Under the pieces are notes generated by a model. The model was not told the DNA's origin. It searched no databases and was given only the letters and a program-made list of their open reading frames with translations. The translations under genes were made by a program, and so were the position numbers. From Paenibacillus ehimensis NBRC 15659 (GTDB taxonomy: Bacteria; Bacillota; Bacilli; Paenibacillales; NBRC-103111), in the NCBI RefSeq assembly GCF_004000785.1, contig NZ_BILX01000005.1, positions 62,001 through 126,000 of the forward strand: a DNA stretch of 64,000 nucleotides, read 5' to 3'. The stretch's first letter is position 1; every line of letters begins with the position of its first letter. Below, one piece after another: positions 10,543 to 18,508 of the stretch.

Positions 10543-10873
10543 GAAAATCTCTCCTCATAGCGAAAAATCGAAGCATATAGGCGAAACGAAGCTAACCGTC
10601 CGCTCCGTCCGTTCAGCACATAACATGAAACGTAAGATTGGTTTCGGGCAGCATGCGGCCTTTTCCGTTCCAGCACAATAAAATCAGACGGATCGCCGGC
10701 AATCAACTAACGGCACTATCCTGGCAGCTCAAGTTGAGAGGAATATCTTGTTGGAATGACATATTGGTTTTATCTATAAAAATTATTTTCATTATATATT
10801 GGACCAATAAAACAAAACGCCATATGATGGATTTCGTTACCATAAACCCCGAAATCAAAGGAGGAGCGATCCG
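10543..10873. promoter_or_regulatory. Divergent icmF / glutathione peroxidase promoter region with dyad TATTGG-A-CCAATA
   Basis: This 331-bp gap holds no gene. It becomes AT-rich from about 10740 and contains a perfect 6-1-6 dyad, TATTGGACCAATA, at 10797-10809, plus a half-site CATATTGG near 10760. The dyad has the size and symmetry of a TetR- or GntR-type operator. TetR-family repressors commonly control icmF and acyl-CoA dehydrogenase genes in Firmicutes, but no such gene is in the window. The role is inferred. Confidence 0.35.
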
Positions 10874-11434
10874 ATGTCGGTTTACGGTTTCAAAGTGAAC
10901 TCACTGGATGACCAACTCGTTGATTTGTCCATTTACCGTGGAAAGGTTCTCCTTATTGTCAACACGGCAAGCAGGTGCGGTTATGCCCGGCAATTCGCCG
11001 GACTTCAACAACTTTACGAAAGCTACCGTCATAAGGGGTTCGAAATTCTCGCGTTTCCTTGCAACCAATTCAACGAGAAAGAACCGGGCAGCGGCTCGGA
11101 AGTAAAGGAATACTGCGAGAGCAGCTTTGGAGCGACGTTTCCGTTATTTGAAAAAATAGAAGTCAGGGGGCCGTCTGCCCATCCATTATTCGAATATCTA
11201 ACGAAGCAAGCGCCCTTTCAAGGCTTCGATCCCCATACTCCGGGCGGTCAGTGGATGCAGGACTTTTTGCAGCAAAAGTATCCGGAAATCTACGCCGGCG
11301 ACGGCATCAAATGGAATTTCTCGAAGTTTCTGATCGATCGTAACGGCCGTATACACGCCAGATACGAAACTACGACGGAACCATCTGAAATCGAATCGGT
11401 TATTGAATCGCTGCTTTCGGCAGAAGCAGTCTAG
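10874..11434 (+). CDS. Glutathione peroxidase family thiol peroxidase
   Basis: A 186-residue GPx-fold peroxidase. The peroxidatic Cys is in NTASRCGYARQ (about residue 35), the conserved FPCNQF motif follows near residue 72, and the catalytic Trp/Asn region WNFSKFL is near residue 150. It is Cys- rather than Sec-containing, like Bacillus BsaA, and probably reduces hydroperoxides with thioredoxin or bacillithiol rather than glutathione. ATG at 10874 follows AAAGGAGG. It is the only plus-strand gene inside the acyl-CoA block. Its TAG stop shares the palindrome CTAG with the stop of the converging acyl-CoA dehydrogenase gene. Confidence 0.93.
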   Translation: MSVYGFKVNSLDDQLVDLSIYRGKVLLIVNTASRCGYARQFAGLQQLYESYRHKGFEILAFPCNQFNEKEPGSGSEVKEYCESSFGATFPLFEKIEVRGPSAHPLFEYLTKQAPFQGFDPHTPGGQWMQDFLQQKYPEIYAGDGIKWNFSKFLIDRNGRIHARYETTTEPSEIESVIESLLSAEAV

Positions 11435-12561
11435 GGCTTCAGCAGTTCGTTGGAGATGACGATCCGGTGAATCTGGTTGGTCCCCTCGTAAATTTGCGTC
11501 ACTTTCGCATCGCGGAACCATCGTTCGAGCGGCTGTTCGTTCGTCCATCCGCTCCCACCAAGCAGCTGCAGCGCTTCCGTCGTGACCGCCATGGCGGTAT
11601 CGCTGGCGAACATTTTGGCCATGGAAGCTTCCTTCGTACAAGGCTTGCCGCTCTGCCGCAGCCAGGCAGCCCGGTACACCAGCAGGCTTGCCGCATCGAC
11701 CCGGGCCGCCAGCTCCGTCAGCACGGGCTCTACCGCACGCTGCCGCTCTTTCGGATACCGCTCCCTTACGAAGCGCTCCGTCTGTTCCAAGGCGGCTCTG
11801 GCAATGCCGAGCGCCTGCGCGCCGATGCCGATGCGGCCCCCGTCCAGAATCGACTTGGCCATGGCGAACCCCTGTCCTTCCTGCCCCAGCCGCTGTGCGG
11901 CCGGAAGGCGGACCTGGTCAAAGGTCAGCTCGCACGTATTGGAGCCGCGAAGCCCCATCTTCTTTTCCTTCTTCCCGACGCGGAAGCCGGGCGCAGCTCC
12001 CTCGACAATAAAGGCGGTAACCCCGGAAGACCCTTGCCCCGGACCGGTCACGGCAAAAACGATATAGACGTCCGCCTCGCCCGCGTTCGTAATGAACACT
12101 TTCGATCCGTTCAGGATATAGTCTTTGCCGTCCCATACGGCGGATGTCCTGATCGTGGCCGCATCGGAGCCGGCATGCGGCTCCGTCAGGGCGAACGCCC
12201 CGAGCCATTCCCCCGAGGCGAGCTTTGGAAGGTATTTCGCTTTTTGCTCCTCCGTCCCGTAATACACAATAGGCAAGGTCGCAACCGAAGTATGGACGGA
12301 CAGAATAACGCCAACCGTGGCGCTTACTTTGGATATTTCCTCGATGGCGATCATATATGAAATCATATCCGTGCCGCTTCCGCCCCATTCCCGGGGAACC
12401 GGCAGCCCCAGAAGACCCCAGCCGCCCATGTCGTTGACGAGCGCACGCGGAAAAGCATCGGTTTCCTCCATAGCCGGGACGGACGGAGCGATCCGGCTAA
12501 CGGCATATTCGCTCACCTTGCTCCGGAAGCGCTCCTGTTCGTCCGTGAAGCACAGCTCCAT
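11431..12561 (-). CDS. Short-chain acyl-CoA dehydrogenase
   Basis: A 376-residue FAD-dependent acyl-CoA dehydrogenase. Signatures seen are ALTEPHAGSDAATI and the FITNAGEADVY strand of the FAD-binding middle domain, and the C-terminal QIYEGTNQIHR with the catalytic Glu. Length and sequence resemble the butyryl/short-chain branch. It would oxidise butyryl-CoA or isobutyryl-CoA to the 2-enoyl-CoA, passing electrons to ETF (not encoded here). ATG at 12561 lies 17 bp after the thiolase gene, so the two are one operon. AAGGGGAG lies upstream of the start. Confidence 0.93.
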   Translation of the reverse strand: MELCFTDEQERFRSKVSEYAVSRIAPSVPAMEETDAFPRALVNDMGGWGLLGLPVPREWGGSGTDMISYMIAIEEISKVSATVGVILSVHTSVATLPIVYYGTEEQKAKYLPKLASGEWLGAFALTEPHAGSDAATIRTSAVWDGKDYILNGSKVFITNAGEADVYIVFAVTGPGQGSSGVTAFIVEGAAPGFRVGKKEKKMGLRGSNTCELTFDQVRLPAAQRLGQEGQGFAMAKSILDGGRIGIGAQALGIARAALEQTERFVRERYPKERQRAVEPVLTELAARVDAASLLVYRAAWLRQSGKPCTKEASMAKMFASDTAMAVTTEALQLLGGSGWTNEQPLERWFRDAKVTQIYEGTNQIHRIVISNELLKP

Positions 12562-12578
12562 CAGGCGTCAACTCCCCT

Positions 12579-13757
12579 TTATTCGTCCACCCGAAGCAGT
12601 ATCGCATCCCCTTGTCCGCCTCCGCTGCAAATGGCGGCGATTCCGAGCCCGCCCCCGCGCCGCCTCAGCGCATGAATCAAGGTCAGAACGATCCTTGCTC
12701 CGCTGGCCCCGATCGGATGCCCGAGCGCGATCGCCCCGCCGTTGACGTTGACCTTATCCTCGTCCCAGCCGACGAGGCTGCCGCTGGCAAGAACGACCGC
12801 CGCGAATGCTTCGTTGACTTCCAACAAGTCAATTTCCCGCAAGGATTTGCCGGTCTTTTGCAGCAGCTTTTGAATGACGAGTCCGGGCGTTATCGTATAA
12901 TAAGGCGCTTCGGCGGCAACGGTCGTGTGCCCGATAATGGACGCAAGCGGCGAGTAGCGCTCGCGGACCGCTTTTTCCTCGGACATGACCACCAGCGCGG
13001 CAGCGCCGTCGCTAATGCCCGAAGCATTGCCTGCGGTCACGGTACCTCCCTGCACAAAGGCGGACGGCAGCTTGGCGAGCTTCTCCGCACTCGTATCGGC
13101 GCGCGGGGCTTCATCCGTATCGACATCCGCGTAAGAGCCCGCCCCGCAAGCGACGGGCACGATCTCGTCCTTGAACAGCCCTTGCCGGATGGCCTCCATG
13201 GCACGTTTATGGCTTCGCAGCGCCCATTCGTCCTGAAGCTGGCGGCTGATGCCTTTCTCGGCAACGATTCTTTCGGCGTACTCTCCCATGTGGACATGCT
13301 CAAAAGCGCAGTTCAATCCGTCTCGCAACATCAGGTCCGTCACTTTCTTGTCCCCAAGACGGCAGCCCCAGCGCGCATCCACCGCCGCGTACGGCGCGTT
13401 GCTCATGCTTTCCATCCCGCCGGCTACGATCGTTTCGGCATCGCCTGCCCGGATGATTTGATCGGCCAACGTAATGCTGCGCATGCCGGAGGCGCATACC
13501 TTGTTGATCGTCTCCGTCTGCACGCGCCAGTCCAATCCGGCCAACCGCGCCGCCTGACGCGACGGGATTTGTCCGGCGCCGCCCTGCAGCACCATACCCA
13601 TAATGACCTCATCGACCTCGGAGGGAGCCACCTTTGCTTTGTCCAAAGCTCCTTCGATGGCAATGCCGCCAAGCTCGACAGCTTGCTTGCTTTTCAATGC
13701 GCCCCCGAATTTCCCGAATGCCGTGCGGGCTCCCCCGACAATCACAGATTCTCTCAT
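12579..13757 (-). CDS. Acetyl-CoA C-acetyltransferase (thiolase)
   Basis: A 392-residue thiolase II. The nucleophilic Cys is in [13 protein letters not shown] (about residue 88), the conserved [17 protein letters not shown] gives the active-site His, and the C-terminal Cys is in [11 protein letters not shown]. It cleaves or forms acetoacetyl-CoA and so connects with the hbd product. ATG at 13757 follows GGAAGGAG. It lies between two acyl-CoA dehydrogenase genes and is co-oriented with them (73 bp after the upstream one, 17 bp before the downstream one). Confidence 0.94.
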   Translation of the reverse strand: MRESVIVGGARTAFGKFGGALKSKQAVELGGIAIEGALDKAKVAPSEVDEVIMGMVLQGGAGQIPSRQAARLAGLDWRVQTETINKVCASGMRSITLADQIIRAGDAETIVAGGMESMSNAPYAAVDARWGCRLGDKKVTDLMLRDGLNCAFEHVHMGEYAERIVAEKGISRQLQDEWALRSHKRAMEAIRQGLFKDEIVPVACGAGSYADVDTDEAPRADTSAEKLAKLPSAFVQGGTVTAGNASGISDGAAALVVMSEEKAVRERYSPLASIIGHTTVAAEAPYYTITPGLVIQKLLQKTGKSLREIDLLEVNEAFAAVVLASGSLVGWDEDKVNVNGGAIALGHPIGASGARIVLTLIHALRRRGGGLGIAAICSGGGQGDAILLRVDE

Positions 13758-13830
13758 CGCTTCTCCTTCCGGGCTTTCCGCAAGAAAGCCGCGTAATCCT
13801 AAAAAATTTTCCGCCTTCCGGCTTCGAACG

Positions 13831-14949
13831 TCATCCGCTTCCGCCCCATACGCCCATGCCTTTGAGCATGTGCAGCGCTTTGGCGTCGCGCATGTACCGC
13901 TCGACGCGGTACTCCTTCATATAGCCATAGCCTCCAAGGATCTGGACCGCATTCGTCGTCGCAGCTATGGCGGCATCGGCCGCAAAAGCCAGCGCCCGGG
14001 CGGACGGCCCGGCGTAAGCCAGCCCCTTGTCCTCATTCGACGCGGCCTGACGGGCAAGGAGGCTCGAAGCCTCGGCGGCCGCGCACATCTCGGCCAGCAT
14101 GAACGCCACCGCCTGATGCCGCGCAATCGGCTTGCCGAACTGCGTCCGCTCCTTGGCATAAGCCAGCGACGCCTTCAAGGCGCCTTGCGCAATCCCGGCG
14201 GCCAGTGCCGCCAAACCGTACCGGGCGCTGGCCCACGTCTCCCTGGCGATATCGGTCCCTTGTCCGACATTGCCGATCAGCTGTCCCCCGGAAAGGCGAC
14301 AGCGATCGAAGGCCAGATGAGCCATGCCGGAGGAGCGAAGGCCAAGAGCTTGGGTGACGGGTCGTACCTGCAAACCGGCCATCCCCCGTTCAACGAGAAA
14401 GGCAGCGGTTCGTACGGTTTCCCCTTCGCCTTCCACATTCGCGTAAACCAGAAACAGATCGGCTTCTTTGCCATTGAAAACGAATTCCTGCGTCCCGTCG
14501 AGAATATACCCGTCCCCGTCCGGCTTCGCCGTCAGCGCGAAGGCAGGCGAAGACAGCCCTTCGGGCCACGGTGCAAGCGCCCCGGCCCCAAGCTGCCGGC
14601 CCTCAATCAGCGCCCGCAAATACTTGGCTCCGATCCCCTTCCGCCCGAACCTGTACACCGGCCAGGTCACAAGCTGCACATGCGTCCAGAGCGCCGCCCC
14701 AAGCGAAGCGCTGCCTCCGGCCAGCTGCTCCAGCAGCAGGACATAGCTTGTGAAGCCTCCCCCGGCCCCGCCGTCCGATTCGGGCCAAGGCAAGCCGGTA
14801 AAGCCAAGCGCAGCCATCCGGTCGAACAGTCCGCGGTCTAACGCTTCCGCTTCATCCAGCTGTTCAGCCTTCGTTTCCACTTCCTTGGCGACAAAATCGC
14901 GCACCACATCACAGATCATTTCCTGCTCTTCCGTGAACTCGAACCTCAT
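13831..14949 (-). CDS. Acyl-CoA dehydrogenase-like protein lacking the usual catalytic Glu
   Basis: A 372-residue protein with the full acyl-CoA dehydrogenase fold: an N-terminal helical domain, a FAD-binding region and a C-terminal domain with RTQFGKPIARHQAV and ILGGYGYMKEYRVERYMRDAK. In canonical enzymes DAK is followed by IYEGT, where the Glu is the base. Here the aligned stretch reads ALHMLKGMG and the protein ends soon after, so the Glu position is Lys. Some family members place the base elsewhere, so activity is uncertain. ATG at 14949 follows AAAGGAG at 8-9 nt. It is the first gene of the three-gene acyl-CoA operon. Confidence 0.85.
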   Translation of the reverse strand: MRFEFTEEQEMICDVVRDFVAKEVETKAEQLDEAEALDRGLFDRMAALGFTGLPWPESDGGAGGGFTSYVLLLEQLAGGSASLGAALWTHVQLVTWPVYRFGRKGIGAKYLRALIEGRQLGAGALAPWPEGLSSPAFALTAKPDGDGYILDGTQEFVFNGKEADLFLVYANVEGEGETVRTAAFLVERGMAGLQVRPVTQALGLRSSGMAHLAFDRCRLSGGQLIGNVGQGTDIARETWASARYGLAALAAGIAQGALKASLAYAKERTQFGKPIARHQAVAFMLAEMCAAAEASSLLARQAASNEDKGLAYAGPSARALAFAADAAIAATTNAVQILGGYGYMKEYRVERYMRDAKALHMLKGMGVWGGSG

Positions 14950-15098
14950 GAAATCTCTCCTTTGAGCATACAAAGGGACTTGCGATGAAACGGCACTCTA
15001 CCTCCATGGTATGAAATATTTGGGATAAATATGATGTCATAATGGAAATAAAACGTTGGATTGAGACGAGCTGTACCGAATCCGCGCCAATAAAAAAA

Positions 15099-15131
15099 GA
15101 AATTATGCAAGGCAGCCGCCTGCACAATTTC
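15099..15131 (-). terminator. Rho-independent terminator after the kinase gene
   Basis: On the minus strand an 11-bp stem (GAAATTGTGCA with TGCATAATTTC, one wobble) is followed by a run of seven T. It ends transcription coming from the phosphotransferase gene and regulator remnant. Confidence 0.8.
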
Positions 15132-15154
15132 TTTCGCAATGAATTAAACATTGT

Positions 15155-15322
15155 TCAAATCCGCGGCTTGGAGAGCGCGAGGCGCTCAAATTTCGCCCGG
15201 ACGCGTTCCTGTCCGGAGACCGGCGGGTAATATCGGTAACTCCTTCCGGCCTTCTCGAGCCCGATCGCGTTTTTCTTCAGCAACCGGTTGATAAAGGTCC
15301 GGGCCGTCATTGTCCAATTATG
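15155..15322 (-). pseudogene. C-terminal remnant of a BlaI/MecI/CopY-type repressor
   Basis: About 55 codons on the minus strand read HNWTMTARTFINRLLKKNAI followed by GLEKAGRSYRYYPPV. This matches the winged-helix end of BlaI/CopY repressors (W-T-x-x-T-v-x-T-l-x-x-R-L-x-x-K-G). The N-terminal recognition portion and the dimerisation helices are missing, and no start codon or ribosome site precedes it. It is in the same frame as, and directly after, the stop codon of the phosphotransferase gene. It is probably the stump of a deleted regulator. Confidence 0.65.
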
Positions 15323-15349
15323 GTCCCGGCAGTCTGCCCTGGCCCATCG

Positions 15350-16288
15350 CTATTCGGCCTGTTCCAGCAAAGCGAACAGATGATTTTTCGTGAAATCGTA
15401 GGCAGGCTTGTCTCCTTTCTTCGCGTAAAACCGCAAGCCGTCCAAGCCTTTGAAGAGCTGGTACCCGAGCAACCTTTCTTCGAAATAAGGGATAGAGCGC
15501 CCTTCTTCGGCCCAGACCTCGCGGACTCTCTGCGGAAATTGCGCTTTCGGGGCCCACAAATGCAGAACGGCCAAGTCGAACATGAAATCGCCGTACATCG
15601 CCATCTCCCAATCGACAATTCCGGTTATGGCCTGATCCCGGGCTAACATATTTCCGAAGTGGAAATCCCCATGCACCAGGTAGCGTTCCTCGGGCGCATG
15701 GCCAATCCGTTCCATCATCGCGGCATAGATCCGTTCGAATACATCCTTCTCCAGAAAGCTGCTTTCAAAAAGGGACGTCCACCCCTGATAAAATCCTTCC
15801 TGCTCTTCATCGAATAACGAAACCAGAAATTCCGCCCAAGTATCGAACGAAGCTTCTCCCGACGGCCGGACCCACCCGAAGCCTGAAAATGGCTCTACTC
15901 CAATCTGATTCAACCGGGTAAATTGCCGGACCAGATCGGGAAGAACGCCGCGGATATCCGGTCCGGCTTGGGAGATGACCGGGGTTCCCGCCGCTTTTTC
16001 CGCAATCGAATAATGGGCATTGCCGCAGGTGCCGACCGCGAGAATCCGGGGCATCGGCACCCCGCAAGAGGCATACTGATCCGAAATAAATTTAACTTTC
16101 TTCAGCGTCTCCGGGTCGTTCTTAAAATGAATAACCCGTTCCTTGCCATCCTTCGTGTAGCTGTACACCTTGCTCAGCTCTCCCATGTCAATCGGGGTCA
16201 CATCGGCAACAGCCTCCCCCTCGATTTGCCGCAAATAGCCGAGGGCCGCTTCCGTATTCATTTCCGGTTTGAAGGAACGCATTTCCAT
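15350..16288 (-). CDS. Aminoglycoside phosphotransferase (APH) family kinase
   Basis: About 312 residues with the APH/choline kinase fold. The Brenner-type catalytic loop is LVHGDFHFGNML and the metal-binding Asp is in GIVDWEMAMYGDFMFDLAVL. Such enzymes phosphorylate aminoglycosides, macrolides or small metabolites with ATP or GTP; the substrate cannot be told here. The start is ATG 16288 (or 16282), just after GAGAAAGGCGG. The frame is open further upstream but that stretch runs through a terminator palindrome and is unlikely to be translated. It is preceded by a roughly 330-nt leader with promoter, short reading frame and terminator, suggesting control by attenuation. Confidence 0.8.
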   Translation of the reverse strand: MEMRSFKPEMNTEAALGYLRQIEGEAVADVTPIDMGELSKVYSYTKDGKERVIHFKNDPETLKKVKFISDQYASCGVPMPRILAVGTCGNAHYSIAEKAAGTPVISQAGPDIRGVLPDLVRQFTRLNQIGVEPFSGFGWVRPSGEASFDTWAEFLVSLFDEEQEGFYQGWTSLFESSFLEKDVFERIYAAMMERIGHAPEERYLVHGDFHFGNMLARDQAITGIVDWEMAMYGDFMFDLAVLHLWAPKAQFPQRVREVWAEEGRSIPYFEERLLGYQLFKGLDGLRFYAKKGDKPAYDFTKNHLFALLEQAE

Positions 16289-16618
16289 TCCGCCTTTCTC
16301 GCATGAGTGTTGTATCAGGGTCTGGCGCGAAAACCAAAAAAAGCCGTGGATGAACATGTTCATCCACGGCTTCCTATGCGTCGGAATACGGAAACAAGAC
16401 ACGCCAAAAAGGCTGCCTTGGTTCAACGATTCGTGCATAGACGTGATGATCGGGTTCATAACAGGAGTACACAAGCGGACACATGGCAAAGCAGCCCTGC
16501 GAAATCATGCAGAGCGCCGCGGGTGCGCTTATGGTATTCGGTTAAGACTTAACCGTTCACTTCTGTCAGGAACACAGCCATCATCATCACTGCACGTATC
16601 CCACCATTTCCACGTTTT
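16289..16618 (-). promoter_or_regulatory. Structured 5' leader (putative attenuator) of the phosphotransferase gene
   Basis: This untranslated stretch contains, in transcript order, a possible 12-codon leader peptide at 16587-16549 (three ATG codons in a row, then AVFLTEVNG and stop) and an 8-1-8 hairpin CGGTTAAG-T-CTTAACCG overlapping its stop. A GC-rich segment and a possible GGCTGC/GGCAGCC pairing ahead of five T come next. The strong terminator at 16341-16372 lies about 50 nt before the kinase start. I do not recognise a known riboswitch class. Drug-responsive ribosome stalling is the natural hypothesis for a resistance-type gene. Confidence 0.5.
16341..16372 (-). terminator. Perfect 32-bp palindromic terminator in the leader
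   Basis: A perfect palindrome with arms AAGCCGTGGATGAACA, followed on the minus strand by a T-run (seven A on the plus strand at 16336-16342). It sits between promoter and gene rather than after a gene, as expected for a conditional terminator. Confidence 0.8.
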
Positions 16619-16624
16619 GTTTTC

Positions 16625-16653
16625 ATTATAGAATAACGAGTCGGACGGAGCAA
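16625..16653 (-). promoter_or_regulatory. SigA-type promoter of the phosphotransferase leader
   Basis: Minus strand: -35 TTGCTC (16653-16648), 17-bp spacer, -10 TATAAT (16630-16625). The -10 is a perfect consensus and the spacing is ideal. Transcription would start near 16618. Confidence 0.65.
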
Positions 16654-16681
16654 GGCTTGAATGAAGCGCCGGGCTGCCGAC

Positions 16682-17518
16682 TTAGCAAGACTCGTGCAAC
16701 AGCTTTTGCAGCCGCCGATCCGTTTCGACGGGCTCCGCCGGCGTATACACCCGCATCAAGAAGCTGCTGTTTTCCGAGAGGGGCAGCGTATTGTAACGAA
16801 ACGCCAGCAGACCCGCTTCGGGATGCCGGACCACTTTGTCCCCTTCCAGGGTTCCGGAAACCTCATGGCGTCCCCACCACAGCCTGAACTCCTCGCTTCG
16901 GTCCCATAGCCTGCAAACCAACTCCTGATACCACGAATCGTTCATATTCATGGCGTAACGGCTGCGGAAATGCGCCAGCATCGAAGTGGCGACGTTTTCC
17001 CAGTTGACAATACGTTTTTTTTCATGATCCATCGTGAAGGCACGCCAAAGAATATTGCGCTCGATCTCTGCCATCCGGTTAAAATCTCCACAAAGCGAAC
17101 TGGTAATTTTGTTCCAAGCAAGCACGTTCCAATGCTTGTCGATGATATACGCCGGATAAGTTCCCAGCCTGTCGAGTATTTGTTGAAGGGAAGGAGACAG
17201 GGTTTCATTCTCCATCCCTTTGGATACGGCGGAATGGTTCGCCAGGACGTGCAGATGGTTACGCTCGTCCTGGCTCAGCCGCAACGTCCGCGCCAGGCTT
17301 TTCAGCACTTGCTCCGACACTTGAATATCCCGACCCTGCTCCAGCGCGGTGTACCACGGCAAGGAAATGCCGGATAAGCTCGCCACCTCTTCCCGTCTCA
17401 GCCCCGGCGTGCGGCGGCGCGAGGTGTCCACCTGCAGCCCCAATTCCTGCGGAGATAAACGCAAGCGGCGAGTCCGCAGGAAATCCGCCAGCTCTTTCCG
17501 TCTTCTTTCGTTATTCAT
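16682..17518 (-). CDS. XRE-family regulator with MmyB-like ligand-binding domain
   Basis: About 278 residues. The N-terminus is a helix-turn-helix of the MmyB type, with the hallmark RRRTPGLRREEVA and GISLPWYTALEQGRD. The C-terminal half (about 110-278) is the PAS-like MmyB domain (VLAWNKITSSL, IERNILWRAF, LVCRLWDRSEEF) that binds fatty-acid-like ligands in characterised homologues. ATG at 17518 or GTG at 17521 is the start; the longer open frame has no ribosome site. It is divergent from the SDR gene at 17735, and such regulators usually control the neighbouring oxidoreductase. The shared gap has an imperfect dyad GTATTC/GAATAG near 17570. Confidence 0.88.
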   Translation of the reverse strand: MNNERRRKELADFLRTRRLRLSPQELGLQVDTSRRRTPGLRREEVASLSGISLPWYTALEQGRDIQVSEQVLKSLARTLRLSQDERNHLHVLANHSAVSKGMENETLSPSLQQILDRLGTYPAYIIDKHWNVLAWNKITSSLCGDFNRMAEIERNILWRAFTMDHEKKRIVNWENVATSMLAHFRSRYAMNMNDSWYQELVCRLWDRSEEFRLWWGRHEVSGTLEGDKVVRHPEAGLLAFRYNTLPLSENSSFLMRVYTPAEPVETDRRLQKLLHESC

Positions 17519-17734
17519 CACGATGATACCACTCCATATCCTGATACAATTTATAGCAGTATCCGTACGACTAGTATTCCGAATAGTACTACAAATGCAA
17601 ACCTGTTTGCCAGTGATAAAACTAATTATAATCGACTCATCGGCCGCAGTGAAGGAGGAACGCGGTCCAGCAGCTATTCGGCAAGTCCCGGGCAGCACCA
17701 TTACCCTAATCCAAAACAAAGGAGATCAAAACCT

Positions 17735-18484
17735 ATGATAAAACCGGAACAAAACGAACGTCGAAGCACATTAAGAGGAAAACGTGTCATCGTCCTCGGA
17801 GGAACGTCCGGAATGGGATTTGCGACAGCCGAAGCCGCAGCACAGGAAGGGGCGTCCGTCGTCGTCGTATCCAGCCGCAAAGAGAAAGTGGACGCGGCAG
17901 TCTCGCGTCTGCCCCAAGGTGCCGAAGGGCACGCGGTCGATCTGCCGAACGAGGCGCAGGTACGCGACTTTTTCAGCCGTATCGGTGAATTCGATCACCT
18001 GGTGTTCACGGCCGGCGATCCGCTGCAGCTCGCCAATCTCGGCGAAGTGGACACGAACGCGGCGCGTCAAATGTTCGACCTGCGTTACTGGGGTGCGCTC
18101 ATGGCCGCAAAATACGGCAGCGCGAACATCCGGCCGGGCGGCTCGATCACGCTCGCTTCCGGTACGGCCGGCGTCCGGCCGCAGAAGGGCTGCACGGTCG
18201 CAGGCAGCGTCTGCGGCGCAGTCGAGGCGCTGACCAGAGCGCTCGCCGTCGAGCTCAGCCCGCTTCGGGTCAACGCCGTTCGCTTCGGGCTGATGCGCAC
18301 CGAGATGTGGAGCGGCATTCCCGAAGCAGAGCGCAACGCGATGTTTGAGGCTGCCGGAAAATCCCTGCCGCTTGGCCGAATAGGCGAACCCGAAGATGCA
18401 GCAGAGGCGTTCCTGTACCTGATGCGCGAGAGACATTCCACCGGACAGATCGTGGTGGTGGACGGCGGTACAACCTTGGTGTAA
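17735..18484 (+). CDS. Atypical short-chain dehydrogenase/reductase without the YxxxK motif
   Basis: A 249-residue Rossmann protein. The cofactor motif GGTSGMG and the later LTRALAVEL and RVNAVRFGLMRTEMW segments are typical of SDRs. At the catalytic position the usual Y-x-x-x-K is replaced by CTVAGSVCGAVEAL, so Tyr and Lys are both missing, while a Ser (ITLASGTAG) is retained. A known subgroup of SDRs has this form, and its chemistry is unclear. The start ATG at 17735 follows AAAGGAG. It is transcribed divergently from the MmyB-type regulator, which probably controls it. Substrate unknown. Confidence 0.85.
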   Translation: MIKPEQNERRSTLRGKRVIVLGGTSGMGFATAEAAAQEGASVVVVSSRKEKVDAAVSRLPQGAEGHAVDLPNEAQVRDFFSRIGEFDHLVFTAGDPLQLANLGEVDTNAARQMFDLRYWGALMAAKYGSANIRPGGSITLASGTAGVRPQKGCTVAGSVCGAVEALTRALAVELSPLRVNAVRFGLMRTEMWSGIPEAERNAMFEAAGKSLPLGRIGEPEDAAEAFLYLMRERHSTGQIVVVDGGTTLV

Positions 18485-18508
18485 CGAATAGGGTACGGTC
18501 CCTTGTCA

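Noticed and set aside
16289..16489. Extension of the APH-like protein by 67 residues to an upstream ATG
   Set aside because: The extension would translate through a perfect 32-bp terminator palindrome and has no family similarity; the downstream ATG has a ribosome site.
16289..16618. Known riboswitch or T-box in the APH-like leader
   Set aside because: I looked for T-box, SAM, TPP, guanidine, Mn and Mg class signature sequences and saw none.
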